Positions 8,170 to 15,775 of a stretch of 64,000 nucleotides of DNA are shown here, piece by piece. The stretch is from positions 26,095-90,094 of the forward strand of contig JAPKAY010000010.1 of the NCBI GenBank assembly GCA_028825045.1. The letters are read 5' to 3'. Made by a program: the position numbers and the translations under genes. Within the stretch, counting starts at the first letter, position 1, and every line of letters starts with the position of its first letter. The notes under the pieces were generated by a model that had not been told where the DNA came from, ran no database searches, and saw only the letters and a list, made by a program, of their open reading frames with translations. This DNA is from Halioglobus sp. Lineage in GTDB: Bacteria; Pseudomonadota; Gammaproteobacteria; Pseudomonadales; Halieaceae.

Positions 8170-10128
8170 GTGTCCGTGATGAACATCCCAGGAAAACTGC
8201 GGCTAGCAAGCCTTCTGGCGCTAGGATGCCTGGTGGCCTGTCAGTCGAAGGTCATTGATTCTCCCCCACCGGGAGCGCCCAGTGGCTGGCCAGCCTATGG
8301 GGCTACTCCCGGCGGCACCCACTTCTCGCGCGCCGATCAAATCACACCGGCCAACGTCGGCCAACTTGAAGTGGCTTGGCATCATCGCTCCGGCGACTAC
8401 CGCGAAGCGCGTGAAGCAACGCCCTACAATCACTCGCAGAGCTCTCTGCAGGTAACACCCATTCTCGTCGGAGAACGGCTGTACTACTGCACCGCTGCCA
8501 ACCGAGTGATCGCCCTCAATGCTGAATCCGGAGCACAGGTCTGGGCCTTCGATCCCAAGGTCAATATGGACCAGCACCCTGTCCTTCCCAACTGTCGCGG
8601 TGTGAGCAGCTGGCAGTCTGGAAAGTCCGGGTTTTGCGAGCACCGCATCATTATGGGAACACTCGATGCACGCATCATCGCACTGGATGCTGAAACTGGA
8701 AAACCCTGCCCCGACTTCGGGGGCGCGGGAGAGATTGATACCAGCGACGGCCTGTCGAAGCACAGCCCGGCAGAGTACGGCATCACATCACCACCGGCCA
8801 TCCTCGGCGACCGGCTGATTACCGGCTCCATGGTGCTGGACAATCAGCGCACCGATTCACCCAGCGGCATCGTGCGCGCCTACAATGTTCGCAGTGGAGC
8901 CCTGGAATGGGTATTCAACCCGGTGCCGCCAGGGTCTGAAGGACGCAACGAGGACGGCAGCTGGCGCAGTGGCACGACCAATGTATGGTCTATTATTTCC
9001 GTTGATGAAGAGCGTGACCTGGTTTTTTTACCCACCGGAAACACCACACCAGACTACTTCGGCGGTCATCGCAACGGGCTGGACCATTACTCCAGTTCAG
9101 TGGTCGCCTTACACGGGGACACTGGCGAGGTAGCCTGGCACTATCAAATGGTTCACCACGACCTGTGGGATTACGATACACCAGCCCAGCCCACCCTGAT
9201 TGACCTTGAAGTAAACGGCCAGCGTGTGCCCGCCGTAGTGCAGGTCACCAAGATGGGAATGACCTTTGCTCTGAACCGTGAAACCGGGGAACCACTGTGG
9301 CCAGTAGAAGAGCGTCCCGTGCCGCAGGAAGGGAAAGTACCCGGAGAGTATCTCTCGCCAACACAGCCTTTTCCCACGCATATTCCGCGACTCATCGACG
9401 AGCCGTTTACCTCAGACAACGCGTGGGGACTGACATTCCTGGATAGAATGCAATGTGAAAGACGAATCGAAGGGCTGCGAAATGAAGGGTTCTATACGCC
9501 ACCTTCACTACAGGGAAGTATCAACTATCCCAGTAACGCCGGTGGCAACAACTGGGGGTCCCCCGCAATCAACCCCGATACAGGGCTAATGGTTGTATTT
9601 ACCACCAGACTGGCGACCTTCACTCGACTGCTACCTCGTTCAGAATGCGAAGACTCGCTGCAACCGCAGAAAGGCACTCCTTACTGCGCGCAGGTGTCCT
9701 GGATAACATCCTCTCTGGGCCTCCCCTGCAGCGCACCGCCCTGGGGCACTCTGGACGCGATCGATTTAGTAACCGGTAAGCACCTGTGGAGCGTGCCGCT
9801 GGGCACAACGCGCAATCTGGCGCCGTTTCCATTCTGGTGGATTGACGGACTACCCGGACTGGCGGCACCGATGATGACAGCCAGCGGCCTGGTGTTTTCC
9901 GGAATTTCAAATGAGCATATACTGCACGCCTTCGATGTTAGGACTGGCGAGGAACTGTGGCGGGGTGAATTGCCCACTGCTGGAAATGCTCTTCCCATGA
10001 CCTATCAGCTCAGGCCCGGCGGCAAACAGTATGTCGTAATTGCAGCCGGTGGACACTGGAGTGGCGGAAGTCCCCCGGGAGATCATATTATTGCCTTTGC
10101 ATTGCCCGATGCCGTTTCCAGGCCTTAA
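8170..10128 (+). CDS. PQQ-dependent dehydrogenase, membrane lipoprotein
   Basis: A quinoprotein of the soluble-domain glucose/quinate dehydrogenase type: it oxidises an alcohol or sugar in the periplasm with pyrroloquinoline quinone. The 652 residues open with a lipoprotein signal ending L-V-A-C (Cys24 from this GTG start), followed by an eight-bladed propeller. Blade motifs such as ALNAESGAQVWAFD, ALDAETGKPCPDFG and AFDVRTGEELWRGELP are the W-docking repeats. NCRGVSSW and the late SGGSPPGDHIIAFALP end are typical of the family. No heme motif is present, so electrons must leave to a partner. GTG 8170 has AAAGAG seven bases upstream; ATG 8179 is an alternative. No PQQ synthesis gene is in the window. 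Confidence 0.92.
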   Translation: MSVMNIPGKLRLASLLALGCLVACQSKVIDSPPPGAPSGWPAYGATPGGTHFSRADQITPANVGQLEVAWHHRSGDYREAREATPYNHSQSSLQVTPILVGERLYYCTAANRVIALNAESGAQVWAFDPKVNMDQHPVLPNCRGVSSWQSGKSGFCEHRIIMGTLDARIIALDAETGKPCPDFGGAGEIDTSDGLSKHSPAEYGITSPPAILGDRLITGSMVLDNQRTDSPSGIVRAYNVRSGALEWVFNPVPPGSEGRNEDGSWRSGTTNVWSIISVDEERDLVFLPTGNTTPDYFGGHRNGLDHYSSSVVALHGDTGEVAWHYQMVHHDLWDYDTPAQPTLIDLEVNGQRVPAVVQVTKMGMTFALNRETGEPLWPVEERPVPQEGKVPGEYLSPTQPFPTHIPRLIDEPFTSDNAWGLTFLDRMQCERRIEGLRNEGFYTPPSLQGSINYPSNAGGNNWGSPAINPDTGLMVVFTTRLATFTRLLPRSECEDSLQPQKGTPYCAQVSWITSSLGLPCSAPPWGTLDAIDLVTGKHLWSVPLGTTRNLAPFPFWWIDGLPGLAAPMMTASGLVFSGISNEHILHAFDVRTGEELWRGELPTAGNALPMTYQLRPGGKQYVVIAAGGHWSGGSPPGDHIIAFALPDAVSRP

Positions 10129-10149
10129 TAATCAGGAGAAATTACAGAT

Positions 10150-10983
10150 ATGAACGTTACTAGTTACCTGGCCGGTATGGCCCTCACCTGCCTTATTGCG
10201 ATTCCTGCACTGGCGGAGTTTCAACCATCGCGCACCGCCGATGGCAAACCAGATTTCACCGGAGTATGGCAGGTACTGAACACCGCCAACAATTCTCTGG
10301 AAGCGCACGCCGGACGCGCAGCGCAGGTGCTGCGCCCGGGTCCAATTGTGCCAGTACCGGTCAAGGAACTCGTGTCCCTGGGCGCCGTTGGCGCCATTCC
10401 CCCGAGCTTGGGTGTGGTGGAAGGAGGCAGCATTCCCTACAAGGAATCGGCCTTAGCGCAACGAGAAAAGAACCAAAAAGACTGGATAACCGCCGACCCG
10501 GAGGTTCGCTGCTACCTGCCGGGAATACCCCGCGCAACCTATATGCCCTACCCCTTTAAAATTGTGCACAACAAAGATGCCCTGCTGTTCTCCTATGCTT
10601 ACGCGGGTGCAGTGCGCAATGTCGCCCTTGCCGATCCCGGGCCAGCACCCATCGATTCCTGGATGGGGCAATCCTGGAGCCGCTGGGAAGGAGATACCAT
10701 GGTGATTGAAACGACCGGTCAGAACAGCAGCACCTGGTTCGACCGCGCTGGGAATTATCACAGCGACAAGCTCAAAGTGACTGAGCGCTTCACACTCACC
10801 AGTGAGCACACCATCAATTACTCCGCCACCCTCGATGACGCGGATATTTTTACTCGGCCCTGGACAATTAGCATGCCGCTGTACAAACGTGTGGGGGCCG
10901 ATAAGAACATGCTGATAATGAACTGCGTAGAGTACGTCGAAGAAATGATGTATGGCCATCTGCGCAAAGAGCCGGTTCAATAG
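10150..10983 (+). CDS. Secreted protein, D-F-x-G-V-W family, unknown function
   Basis: The 277-residue protein begins with a Sec signal peptide (cleavage probably after ALA, residues 22-24). The mature part opens with the ADGKPDFTGVW motif, and later has RCYLPGIPR, RWEGDTMVIET, VTERFTLTSEHTINYSATLDD and RPWTISMP. The same landmarks occur in the next gene, so the two are paralogs of a periplasmic family that I know only as hypothetical proteins of Proteobacteria and Acidobacteria. An AGGAGA ribosome site precedes ATG 10150. It begins 21 bases after the PQQ dehydrogenase stop, so it is probably co-transcribed and may be an accessory or binding protein for that enzyme. Confidence 0.8.
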   Translation: MNVTSYLAGMALTCLIAIPALAEFQPSRTADGKPDFTGVWQVLNTANNSLEAHAGRAAQVLRPGPIVPVPVKELVSLGAVGAIPPSLGVVEGGSIPYKESALAQREKNQKDWITADPEVRCYLPGIPRATYMPYPFKIVHNKDALLFSYAYAGAVRNVALADPGPAPIDSWMGQSWSRWEGDTMVIETTGQNSSTWFDRAGNYHSDKLKVTERFTLTSEHTINYSATLDDADIFTRPWTISMPLYKRVGADKNMLIMNCVEYVEEMMYGHLRKEPVQ

Positions 10984-10997
10984 TGCGAGGTAACAGC

Positions 10998-11966
10998 ATG
11001 AAAACAACACTATTCACCACGTTTGCTCTGCTGCTAAGCACCGTAGCATCAGCCGCCGACTGGAAACTGCAACGCATGCCATGGGGTGATCCGGACATGC
11101 AGGGCATCTGGACCAGCGCGACCATCACTACGCTGGAGCGTCCCGATGAATTGGAACAACTGGTCATTACAGAAGCGCAGGCGACGGCACTGGAAAAGTA
11201 CGGCGAAGACATCCTGAAAGACATCGACACCCTACCTGAGGGCGACCTAAAAGCCGGTGAAGATGTGGGCGGCTATAACAGCGCCTGGATGGATCCTGGT
11301 ACCCGCGTTCTCCGCGTCAATGGCGAGCCGCGCAGTTCTATTATTGTTGAGCCTGCCGATGGCGAAGTGCCATACAGCTATTTGGGTCGGGGCCGTTTTT
11401 TATGGCAGGGTTATAAGTGGATACGACGGCAGGACAATCCGGAGGAGCGTCCCGACGGAGAGCGCTGCATAGTGGGCTTCGGCTCTACGGGTGGTCCGCC
11501 CATGCTGCCGGTGCTTTACAACAACAACTATCAGTTTGTACAGTCCCCGGAGGAGGTACTCATCCTGGTGGAAATGAACCACAATATCCGCACCATTCGA
11601 ATGGAAGGCCAACCGCTCCCAAAGGCTATAAGACCCTGGCTCGGAGATTCCAACGGACGCTGGGAAGGAAATACACTAGTGGTGCGCACCACGCAGTTTC
11701 ACCCCCAGCAGAATATGCGGGCGGCCATTAAGCACCAGCTCTACATGACCGAAGATAGCGTCGTGGAAGAGCGTTTCACCCGCACTTCCGAGCATGAAAT
11801 GCTGTATCAATTCACCATTACGGATGACAGTATTTACACACAACCCTGGCGCGGAGAAATGACGATGCGCGCATCCGAGGGGCCAATTTACGAGTACGCC
11901 TGTCACGAGGGCAATTACGCCCTGCCCAATATTCTGGCCGGTGCCCGGCAGGAAGAGAAGGAGTAA
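10998..11966 (+). CDS. Secreted protein, paralog of the preceding gene, unknown function
   Basis: A 322-residue protein with a signal peptide ending A-S-A (about residues 15-17), then WGDPDMQGIWTSA, and in the second half GRWEGNTLVVRTT, VVEERFTRTSEHEMLYQFTITD and QPWRGEM. These align with the corresponding landmarks of the protein at 10150-10983, with extra residues in the middle. ATG 10998 is preferred because GCGAGG stands seven bases upstream; a GTG at 10983 that overlaps the previous stop is the alternative. No catalytic motif is evident. Co-transcription with the PQQ dehydrogenase is likely. Whether the family binds substrate or cofactor is unknown. Confidence 0.8.
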   Translation: MKTTLFTTFALLLSTVASAADWKLQRMPWGDPDMQGIWTSATITTLERPDELEQLVITEAQATALEKYGEDILKDIDTLPEGDLKAGEDVGGYNSAWMDPGTRVLRVNGEPRSSIIVEPADGEVPYSYLGRGRFLWQGYKWIRRQDNPEERPDGERCIVGFGSTGGPPMLPVLYNNNYQFVQSPEEVLILVEMNHNIRTIRMEGQPLPKAIRPWLGDSNGRWEGNTLVVRTTQFHPQQNMRAAIKHQLYMTEDSVVEERFTRTSEHEMLYQFTITDDSIYTQPWRGEMTMRASEGPIYEYACHEGNYALPNILAGARQEEKE

Positions 11967-11969
11967 TTC

Positions 11970-12413
11970 ATGCGCATGTTAAAACGATCTTTGTTGCTAA
12001 GCCTACCGCTGCTGGCAATCTACTCCTGGCAAGCCTGGGGACATCACGCATTCTCGGCAGAATTTGATAAGGAAGCGCCCGTCACTCTGGAAGGTAGCGT
12101 CACCAAAATCGAATGGATCAATCCCCACGCCTGGATTCACCTGGCGGTAGTGGATGCGCAAGGCGAAACGATCGACTGGATGGTGGAAGGCGGAACGCCC
12201 AATACTCTGCTGCGCTCAGGCATCCACAAAAACTCGATTCCCATTGGCAGTGAAATTGTAGTGCGCGGTTACCAGGCCAAAGACAAGCGCTGCCAGCCCG
12301 CCTGCAAGGCAAACGGCAGGGACCTTACCTTTGCTGATGGCCGTAAGGTGTTTATGGGATCATCCGGAACAGGCGCGCCCAAGGATGGCTCAGACCCGCG
12401 CGACTCGCGCTGA
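11970..12413 (+). CDS. DUF6152-like secreted protein
   Basis: 147 residues with a short signal peptide followed at once by W-G-H-H-A-F-S-A-E-F-D, the two-histidine start typical of DUF6152-type proteins, then TLEGSVTKIEWINPHAWIHL and EGGTPNTLLRSG, forming a small beta-barrel-like domain. The mature N-terminus carrying adjacent histidines suggests metal binding, but that is inference. AAGGAG lies six bases before ATG 11970, and only three bases separate it from the previous stop, so it belongs to the same transcript. Proteins of this kind recur beside the D-x-x-G-x-W family. Biochemical role unknown. Confidence 0.8.
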   Translation: MRMLKRSLLLSLPLLAIYSWQAWGHHAFSAEFDKEAPVTLEGSVTKIEWINPHAWIHLAVVDAQGETIDWMVEGGTPNTLLRSGIHKNSIPIGSEIVVRGYQAKDKRCQPACKANGRDLTFADGRKVFMGSSGTGAPKDGSDPRDSR

Positions 12414-12484
12414 TCTTTGTCTGATAAGTTGCGCTGCATTTCAAACAATAAATAGCGCCGTCACTAACGAGGTTCCCCCGCCCA

Positions 12485-13066
12485 TTGAATCAGCTGATAT
12501 ACGAGTTCGCCACCTGGCTTGATACTCACTCGTGGAGCACACAGTTGCACGAGTCGTTCTATATGTACAACTTGGTGGAATCCACCCATGTACTGGCCCT
12601 GATGGTAAGTCTGGGTATGTTATTCCTGATCGACTTACGCATGCTGGGCCTGGCGTTTGTGGATATTCCAGCTACGGCCATTGCGCACCGCCTGCTCCTA
12701 CCAATGCTGATCGGTTTCAGCGTGATGATCGTCACTGGCTTGTTGCTGTTCTACGCTATTCCGGTACGGACATCACAGAGCCTGTGGTTCCGCATTAAAG
12801 TCGTACTGCTCATTGCTGCAGCGGTGAACGCCTGGCTGTTTCATCGCCGGATGCAAGATGCGGACTCCAGCGCGGGCGGGAGCTGGGACCTTGCCGTCAA
12901 AGCACCGCGCCGATTGCAAATAGGTGCCGCACTGTCCTTGAGTTTTTGGGTTCTTATTGTGATCTGTGGCCGCCTTATCGCCTATGACTGGTTTGACTGT
13001 CGCGGTGAACCTTCCACCTTCGTTTCCACCATTACCGGCTGTGTCGCCGACCAAACACAATTTTGA
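12485..13066 (+). CDS. DUF6644-like integral membrane protein, first copy
   Basis: A 193-residue protein with about five hydrophobic segments. The first segment contains ESTHVLALMVSLGMLFLIDLRMLG, with a histidine inside the membrane region, followed by IAHRLLLPMLIGF and an FRIKV loop. Those positions recur in the next gene (QAVHLLAM, ACHRLFVW, WYKML), so the two are paralogs. Intramembrane histidines at these spacings resemble heme-b ligands of CopD/cytochrome b561-like proteins; I infer, without proof, that the pair could carry electrons from the periplasmic dehydrogenase to quinone. The start is TTG at 12485, with GAGG about 12 bases ahead, so the exact N-terminus is uncertain. Confidence 0.75.
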   Translation: MNQLIYEFATWLDTHSWSTQLHESFYMYNLVESTHVLALMVSLGMLFLIDLRMLGLAFVDIPATAIAHRLLLPMLIGFSVMIVTGLLLFYAIPVRTSQSLWFRIKVVLLIAAAVNAWLFHRRMQDADSSAGGSWDLAVKAPRRLQIGAALSLSFWVLIVICGRLIAYDWFDCRGEPSTFVSTITGCVADQTQF

Positions 13067-13090
13067 TGCATAAACCTACAGGAAGACATT

Positions 13091-13675
13091 ATGAGTAGCA
13101 GGATGCTGCCCTCCTATACTCGCTCCGTTGCAGTGATCGCGACGATAGGTCTGTGCCTTGGATTTGCCTTCAGCAATGCTCGGCTCGATACCTACTCGGC
13201 CCTGCTACCGCTATTTGAATGGATGGAAACCACCCCCTTCGGCGTCATTGGCAAAACCTGGGGAGCAGTCTTTGCCACCGTGCAAGCTGTTCACTTGCTG
13301 GCCATGGCGGTACTGGGAGGCGCGATACTGGTGAGCGATGGTCGCCTGCTCTCTGTGATATTTACCGACGTTCCGCAACGCCAGGTGCAGGATGCCTGTC
13401 ATCGCCTGTTTGTGTGGAGCCTGCTGCTAAGCATTATCACCGGCGTATTTATGGCCTGCGGTGTGGCAATTAAAGTCTATTATCTGAATGTATTCTGGTA
13501 CAAGATGCTGGCACTGACGGTCGGCGTCGTATTCGTATTCTTTGTACGACGACCCCTGTTACGTCACGATATCGAGAACCTCAATCCCTGGGTACTGCGG
13601 ATGGTGGCGGTGGCATCATTGATGATCTGGTTTTCGGTGGCAGCCACTGGGCGCTGGATCGGATTCTCTGGATAG
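13091..13675 (+). CDS. DUF6644-like integral membrane protein, second copy
   Basis: 194 residues with an N-terminal membrane segment and four further helices. It aligns with the previous protein through QAVHLLAMAVLGG, VSDGRLLSVIF, DVPQ, ACHRLFVWSLLLSIITG, FWYKML and a final GRWIGF (GRLIAY in the other). Retention of both histidines, the D-x-R motif and the basic residues between two duplicated genes argues that they work together, perhaps as a heterodimer. AGGAA lies six bases before ATG 13091 and the gap to the first copy is 24 bases. No assigned biochemical function. Confidence 0.75.
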   Translation: MSSRMLPSYTRSVAVIATIGLCLGFAFSNARLDTYSALLPLFEWMETTPFGVIGKTWGAVFATVQAVHLLAMAVLGGAILVSDGRLLSVIFTDVPQRQVQDACHRLFVWSLLLSIITGVFMACGVAIKVYYLNVFWYKMLALTVGVVFVFFVRRPLLRHDIENLNPWVLRMVAVASLMIWFSVAATGRWIGFSG

Positions 13676-13692
13676 CACGAGCAGAGGCGATT

Positions 13693-13854
13693 ATGAAAGA
13701 GACAACAGAACCTCAAAACACCAGCAACAATGCCAGTAAGGATGCACAGCTTGCAGCGGTGATTGCATCCTCAGTTATTGCGGTCGGCTTCGTCATTTAC
13801 TGGACGATCCAGATTCAGGACATGCGCGAAATGCTCGCACTAGCCTACGGCTGA
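13693..13854 (+). CDS. Small single-pass membrane protein, 53 aa
   Basis: ATG 13693 is preceded by a GAGG ribosome site and follows the second DUF6644-like gene by 17 bases. The product has a polar N-terminal 20 residues, a helix of about 20 hydrophobic residues (A-A-V-I-A-S-S-V-I-A-V-G-F-V-I-Y-W) and a short tail I-Q-D-M-R-E-M-L-A-L-A-Y-G. Size and context resemble small accessory subunits of membrane redox complexes. It ends eight bases before the stop of the convergent gene. No homolog is known to me. Confidence 0.6.
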   Translation: MKETTEPQNTSNNASKDAQLAAVIASSVIAVGFVIYWTIQIQDMREMLALAYG

Positions 13855-13862
13855 GCAACCTT

Positions 13863-14414
13863 TCATGGTTGCGCTTCAATTTCATAACGAAACTCACGAC
13901 CGTCGCGCATTTCTAGCGCCTCTGCATAGAACCCTGATGTTTCCAGTGTAAGTGTAACGTCCTGCCGGCTACGATTGTGCCAATACCAGCCATGGATACC
14001 ATCGAAGGGCGCTGTATAACTACCGCTCGCGTGGTCCGCGCGTGCCTTGGAGAAGCTCTCGGCGTACCCCGGCGCAGCACCATCCGGTTCCGCGTGCATA
14101 TCGTAGAGTACTTCTGCGTTGGCAGCCCAGTGATACAAGACTGTCGTGCCGGCTTTCAAACGATACTTGTACTCCACCGCTTCAAAAGAGCCGAGCTGGA
14201 ACTCGATACGATCGGTGCGCCAGGGCTCGCTGTGTAAATTCAGAGGTGAAGACTCTCCCCCTGTCATGCCCAACAGATCGAATTTATCGCCACTGCCGAG
14301 TGGGTCCCAGCCGTATTCCGCCGGAAGAATAACTGCGAGCAGCAACACTGCCGCCAACAACAGCGCGCCGCCACTCGCCAGCAGCACAGTGCGCCTCTGG
14401 ACCGGATCATTCAT
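13863..14414 (-). CDS. Membrane-anchored periplasmic protein found with HupE/UreJ-like genes
   Basis: 183 residues: a cytoplasmic N-terminus N-D-P-V-Q-R-R, one transmembrane helix (about residues 10-32), then a periplasmic domain with ELRYKYRL-like strands, G-I-H-G-W-Y-W-H-N-R-S and TLTLETSGFY. I recognise this as the family often labelled 'transmembrane anchor protein'; its role is not established. ATG 14414 overlaps the HupE-like stop in an ATGA junction, so translation is coupled. Together with the two genes upstream it forms a three-gene minus-strand operon. Confidence 0.75.
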   Translation of the reverse strand: MNDPVQRRTVLLASGGALLLAAVLLLAVILPAEYGWDPLGSGDKFDLLGMTGGESSPLNLHSEPWRTDRIEFQLGSFEAVEYKYRLKAGTTVLYHWAANAEVLYDMHAEPDGAAPGYAESFSKARADHASGSYTAPFDGIHGWYWHNRSRQDVTLTLETSGFYAEALEMRDGREFRYEIEAQP

Positions 14415-15097
14415 GAGAACAAATACCCCGCAAATTGATTTCCAGCAAGAACAAATCCGGCGCACATGACAACCGCATTCAACACGAAAGCTTGCGAGCG
14501 GAAACGCGGCTGTCGCCGCCATTGTAAAAGCACCAGCAGCATCAAACACAGAGCCAGCAACTGGCCCAGTTCGACACCGACATTAAAGCTCAGCAAATTG
14601 GTAATCAAACCGTCGCCACTATTGATGGACGCTTGCAATTTTGTCGCCAGCCCCAATCCGTGACACAACCCGAACACCAACACAGCGATTCGAGGATCGG
14701 GGTTTATTTTCAGTACTGTTTGGAATCCACCCATATTCTCAAAAGCCTTATACACAATTGACAGTCCGATAATCGCATCGACTAAATGTTCGTTCACCTG
14801 CCAGTGTGCCCAAACGCCCAGCATCAGGGTCAGGCTGTGGCCGAGGGTAAACAAGGTAACGTACAGCAGGATATCCCGCGGACGATAAAGGAAGAAAATA
14901 ACGCCCAACAGGAACAGCAAATGATCGTAACCAGTAAACATGTGCTTCGCACCCAGATAGAGAAAGGGACCAATGGCTGGTCCGCTGAGTCCCTGCACGA
15001 ACGCACTGTTATCCGCCGATAGATCGTGGCCGATAACGACACTGCTCAGCAACGCGATACAAAGCGCGACGAAACAGCGCACCGGCCACAGCAACAT
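14411..15097 (-). CDS. HupE/UreJ-like membrane protein
   Basis: 228 residues with a signal-like first helix ending V-I-G-H, then six or so helices. The motifs A-K-H-M-F-T-G-Y-D-H-L-L-F-L near residues 50-63, L-F-T-L-G-H-S-L-T-L and F-G-L-C-H-G-L-G are those of the second HupE/UreJ family; the histidines and the aspartate are suited to binding a metal ion. Classical HupE/UreJ proteins are metal permeases tied to hydrogenase or urease; neither is present here, so the metal and the client are open. ATG 15097 overlaps the preceding stop by one base (TAATG). Confidence 0.85.
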   Translation of the reverse strand: MLLWPVRCFVALCIALLSSVVIGHDLSADNSAFVQGLSGPAIGPFLYLGAKHMFTGYDHLLFLLGVIFFLYRPRDILLYVTLFTLGHSLTLMLGVWAHWQVNEHLVDAIIGLSIVYKAFENMGGFQTVLKINPDPRIAVLVFGLCHGLGLATKLQASINSGDGLITNLLSFNVGVELGQLLALCLMLLVLLQWRRQPRFRSQAFVLNAVVMCAGFVLAGNQFAGYLFS

Positions 15098-15678
15098 TAT
15101 TCGAATTCGCCCGTCTCGTCCGACTTCACCCAGTACTGGGTATGACAAGCCTTACACACCTGAAAGATACGACCCCCGGCATCAAATAACGCATCGCTGT
15201 CCTGCGCCTGAGCCGCTTTCAAAGCCAACTGCCCGGCGTCCACTAAACCGCGAGAATACTCGATCCAGTCGTCACCGGCGGCACGACCGGGCATCATTAG
15301 CAAGTTCCCCGCCTCGCTCAACACGGCAGCGGCATTCACCACTTCGGCCCAGCCCTCATCCGTGGTCGGTGCCAGTTCCTCGCTACCCTGGGCAGTGATA
15401 ATGGTCCCGGCTGAGTCCCAGATAACATCGGCAGCTGGGTCTAATATCCATGCCATAGTCTCGTGAATATTGGTAACCACCTGATAAGGTTGTTGCACCG
15501 CTGGTATCGACGACCACGTCGAATTTACGGGTGGATTTTGATCAGCACAGGCAGACAATAGTGCCCCCATAACAACCAGCATAAATTGTGTGAAACCGTT
15601 TCGCGTAAATTTCACTGTAACTTTGGGCAGCGTATTTTGAAACCTTATCTGCCATCGCTTTTTTTGCTGTTGGTGCAT
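15097..15678 (-). CDS. Cytochrome c lipoprotein, c-prime-like
   Basis: A 193-residue protein with a signal peptide ending in lipobox L-L-S-A-C and a mature helical domain. The heme motif C-K-A-C-H lies only about 17 residues from the C-terminus, as in class II (cytochrome c-prime-like) proteins. ATG 15678 is preceded by GGGAGA with six bases between, which makes it better than upstream alternatives. It is the first gene of the operon with the HupE-like and anchored proteins. It could accept electrons from the nearby periplasmic dehydrogenase, but the link is positional only. Confidence 0.82.
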   Translation of the reverse strand: MHQQQKKRWQIRFQNTLPKVTVKFTRNGFTQFMLVVMGALLSACADQNPPVNSTWSSIPAVQQPYQVVTNIHETMAWILDPAADVIWDSAGTIITAQGSEELAPTTDEGWAEVVNAAAVLSEAGNLLMMPGRAAGDDWIEYSRGLVDAGQLALKAAQAQDSDALFDAGGRIFQVCKACHTQYWVKSDETGEFE

Positions 15679-15775
15679 CGTATCTCCCTGAACAGTCACT
15701 GATGTCGGGCCGGAACGGGTTACCCCAAAACCACCCTCATACTCTATTATGCCGCAGCCTTGGCGCACAGGGAAT

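Noticed and set aside
8221..8763. 180-codon minus-strand frame within the PQQ dehydrogenase gene
   Set aside because: Lies entirely opposite a clear propeller protein; composition is that of a reverse complement.
10453..11010. 185-codon minus-strand frame opposite the first D-F-x-G-V-W gene
   Set aside because: The plus-strand protein has a signal peptide, ribosome site and a paralog next door; the reverse frame has none.
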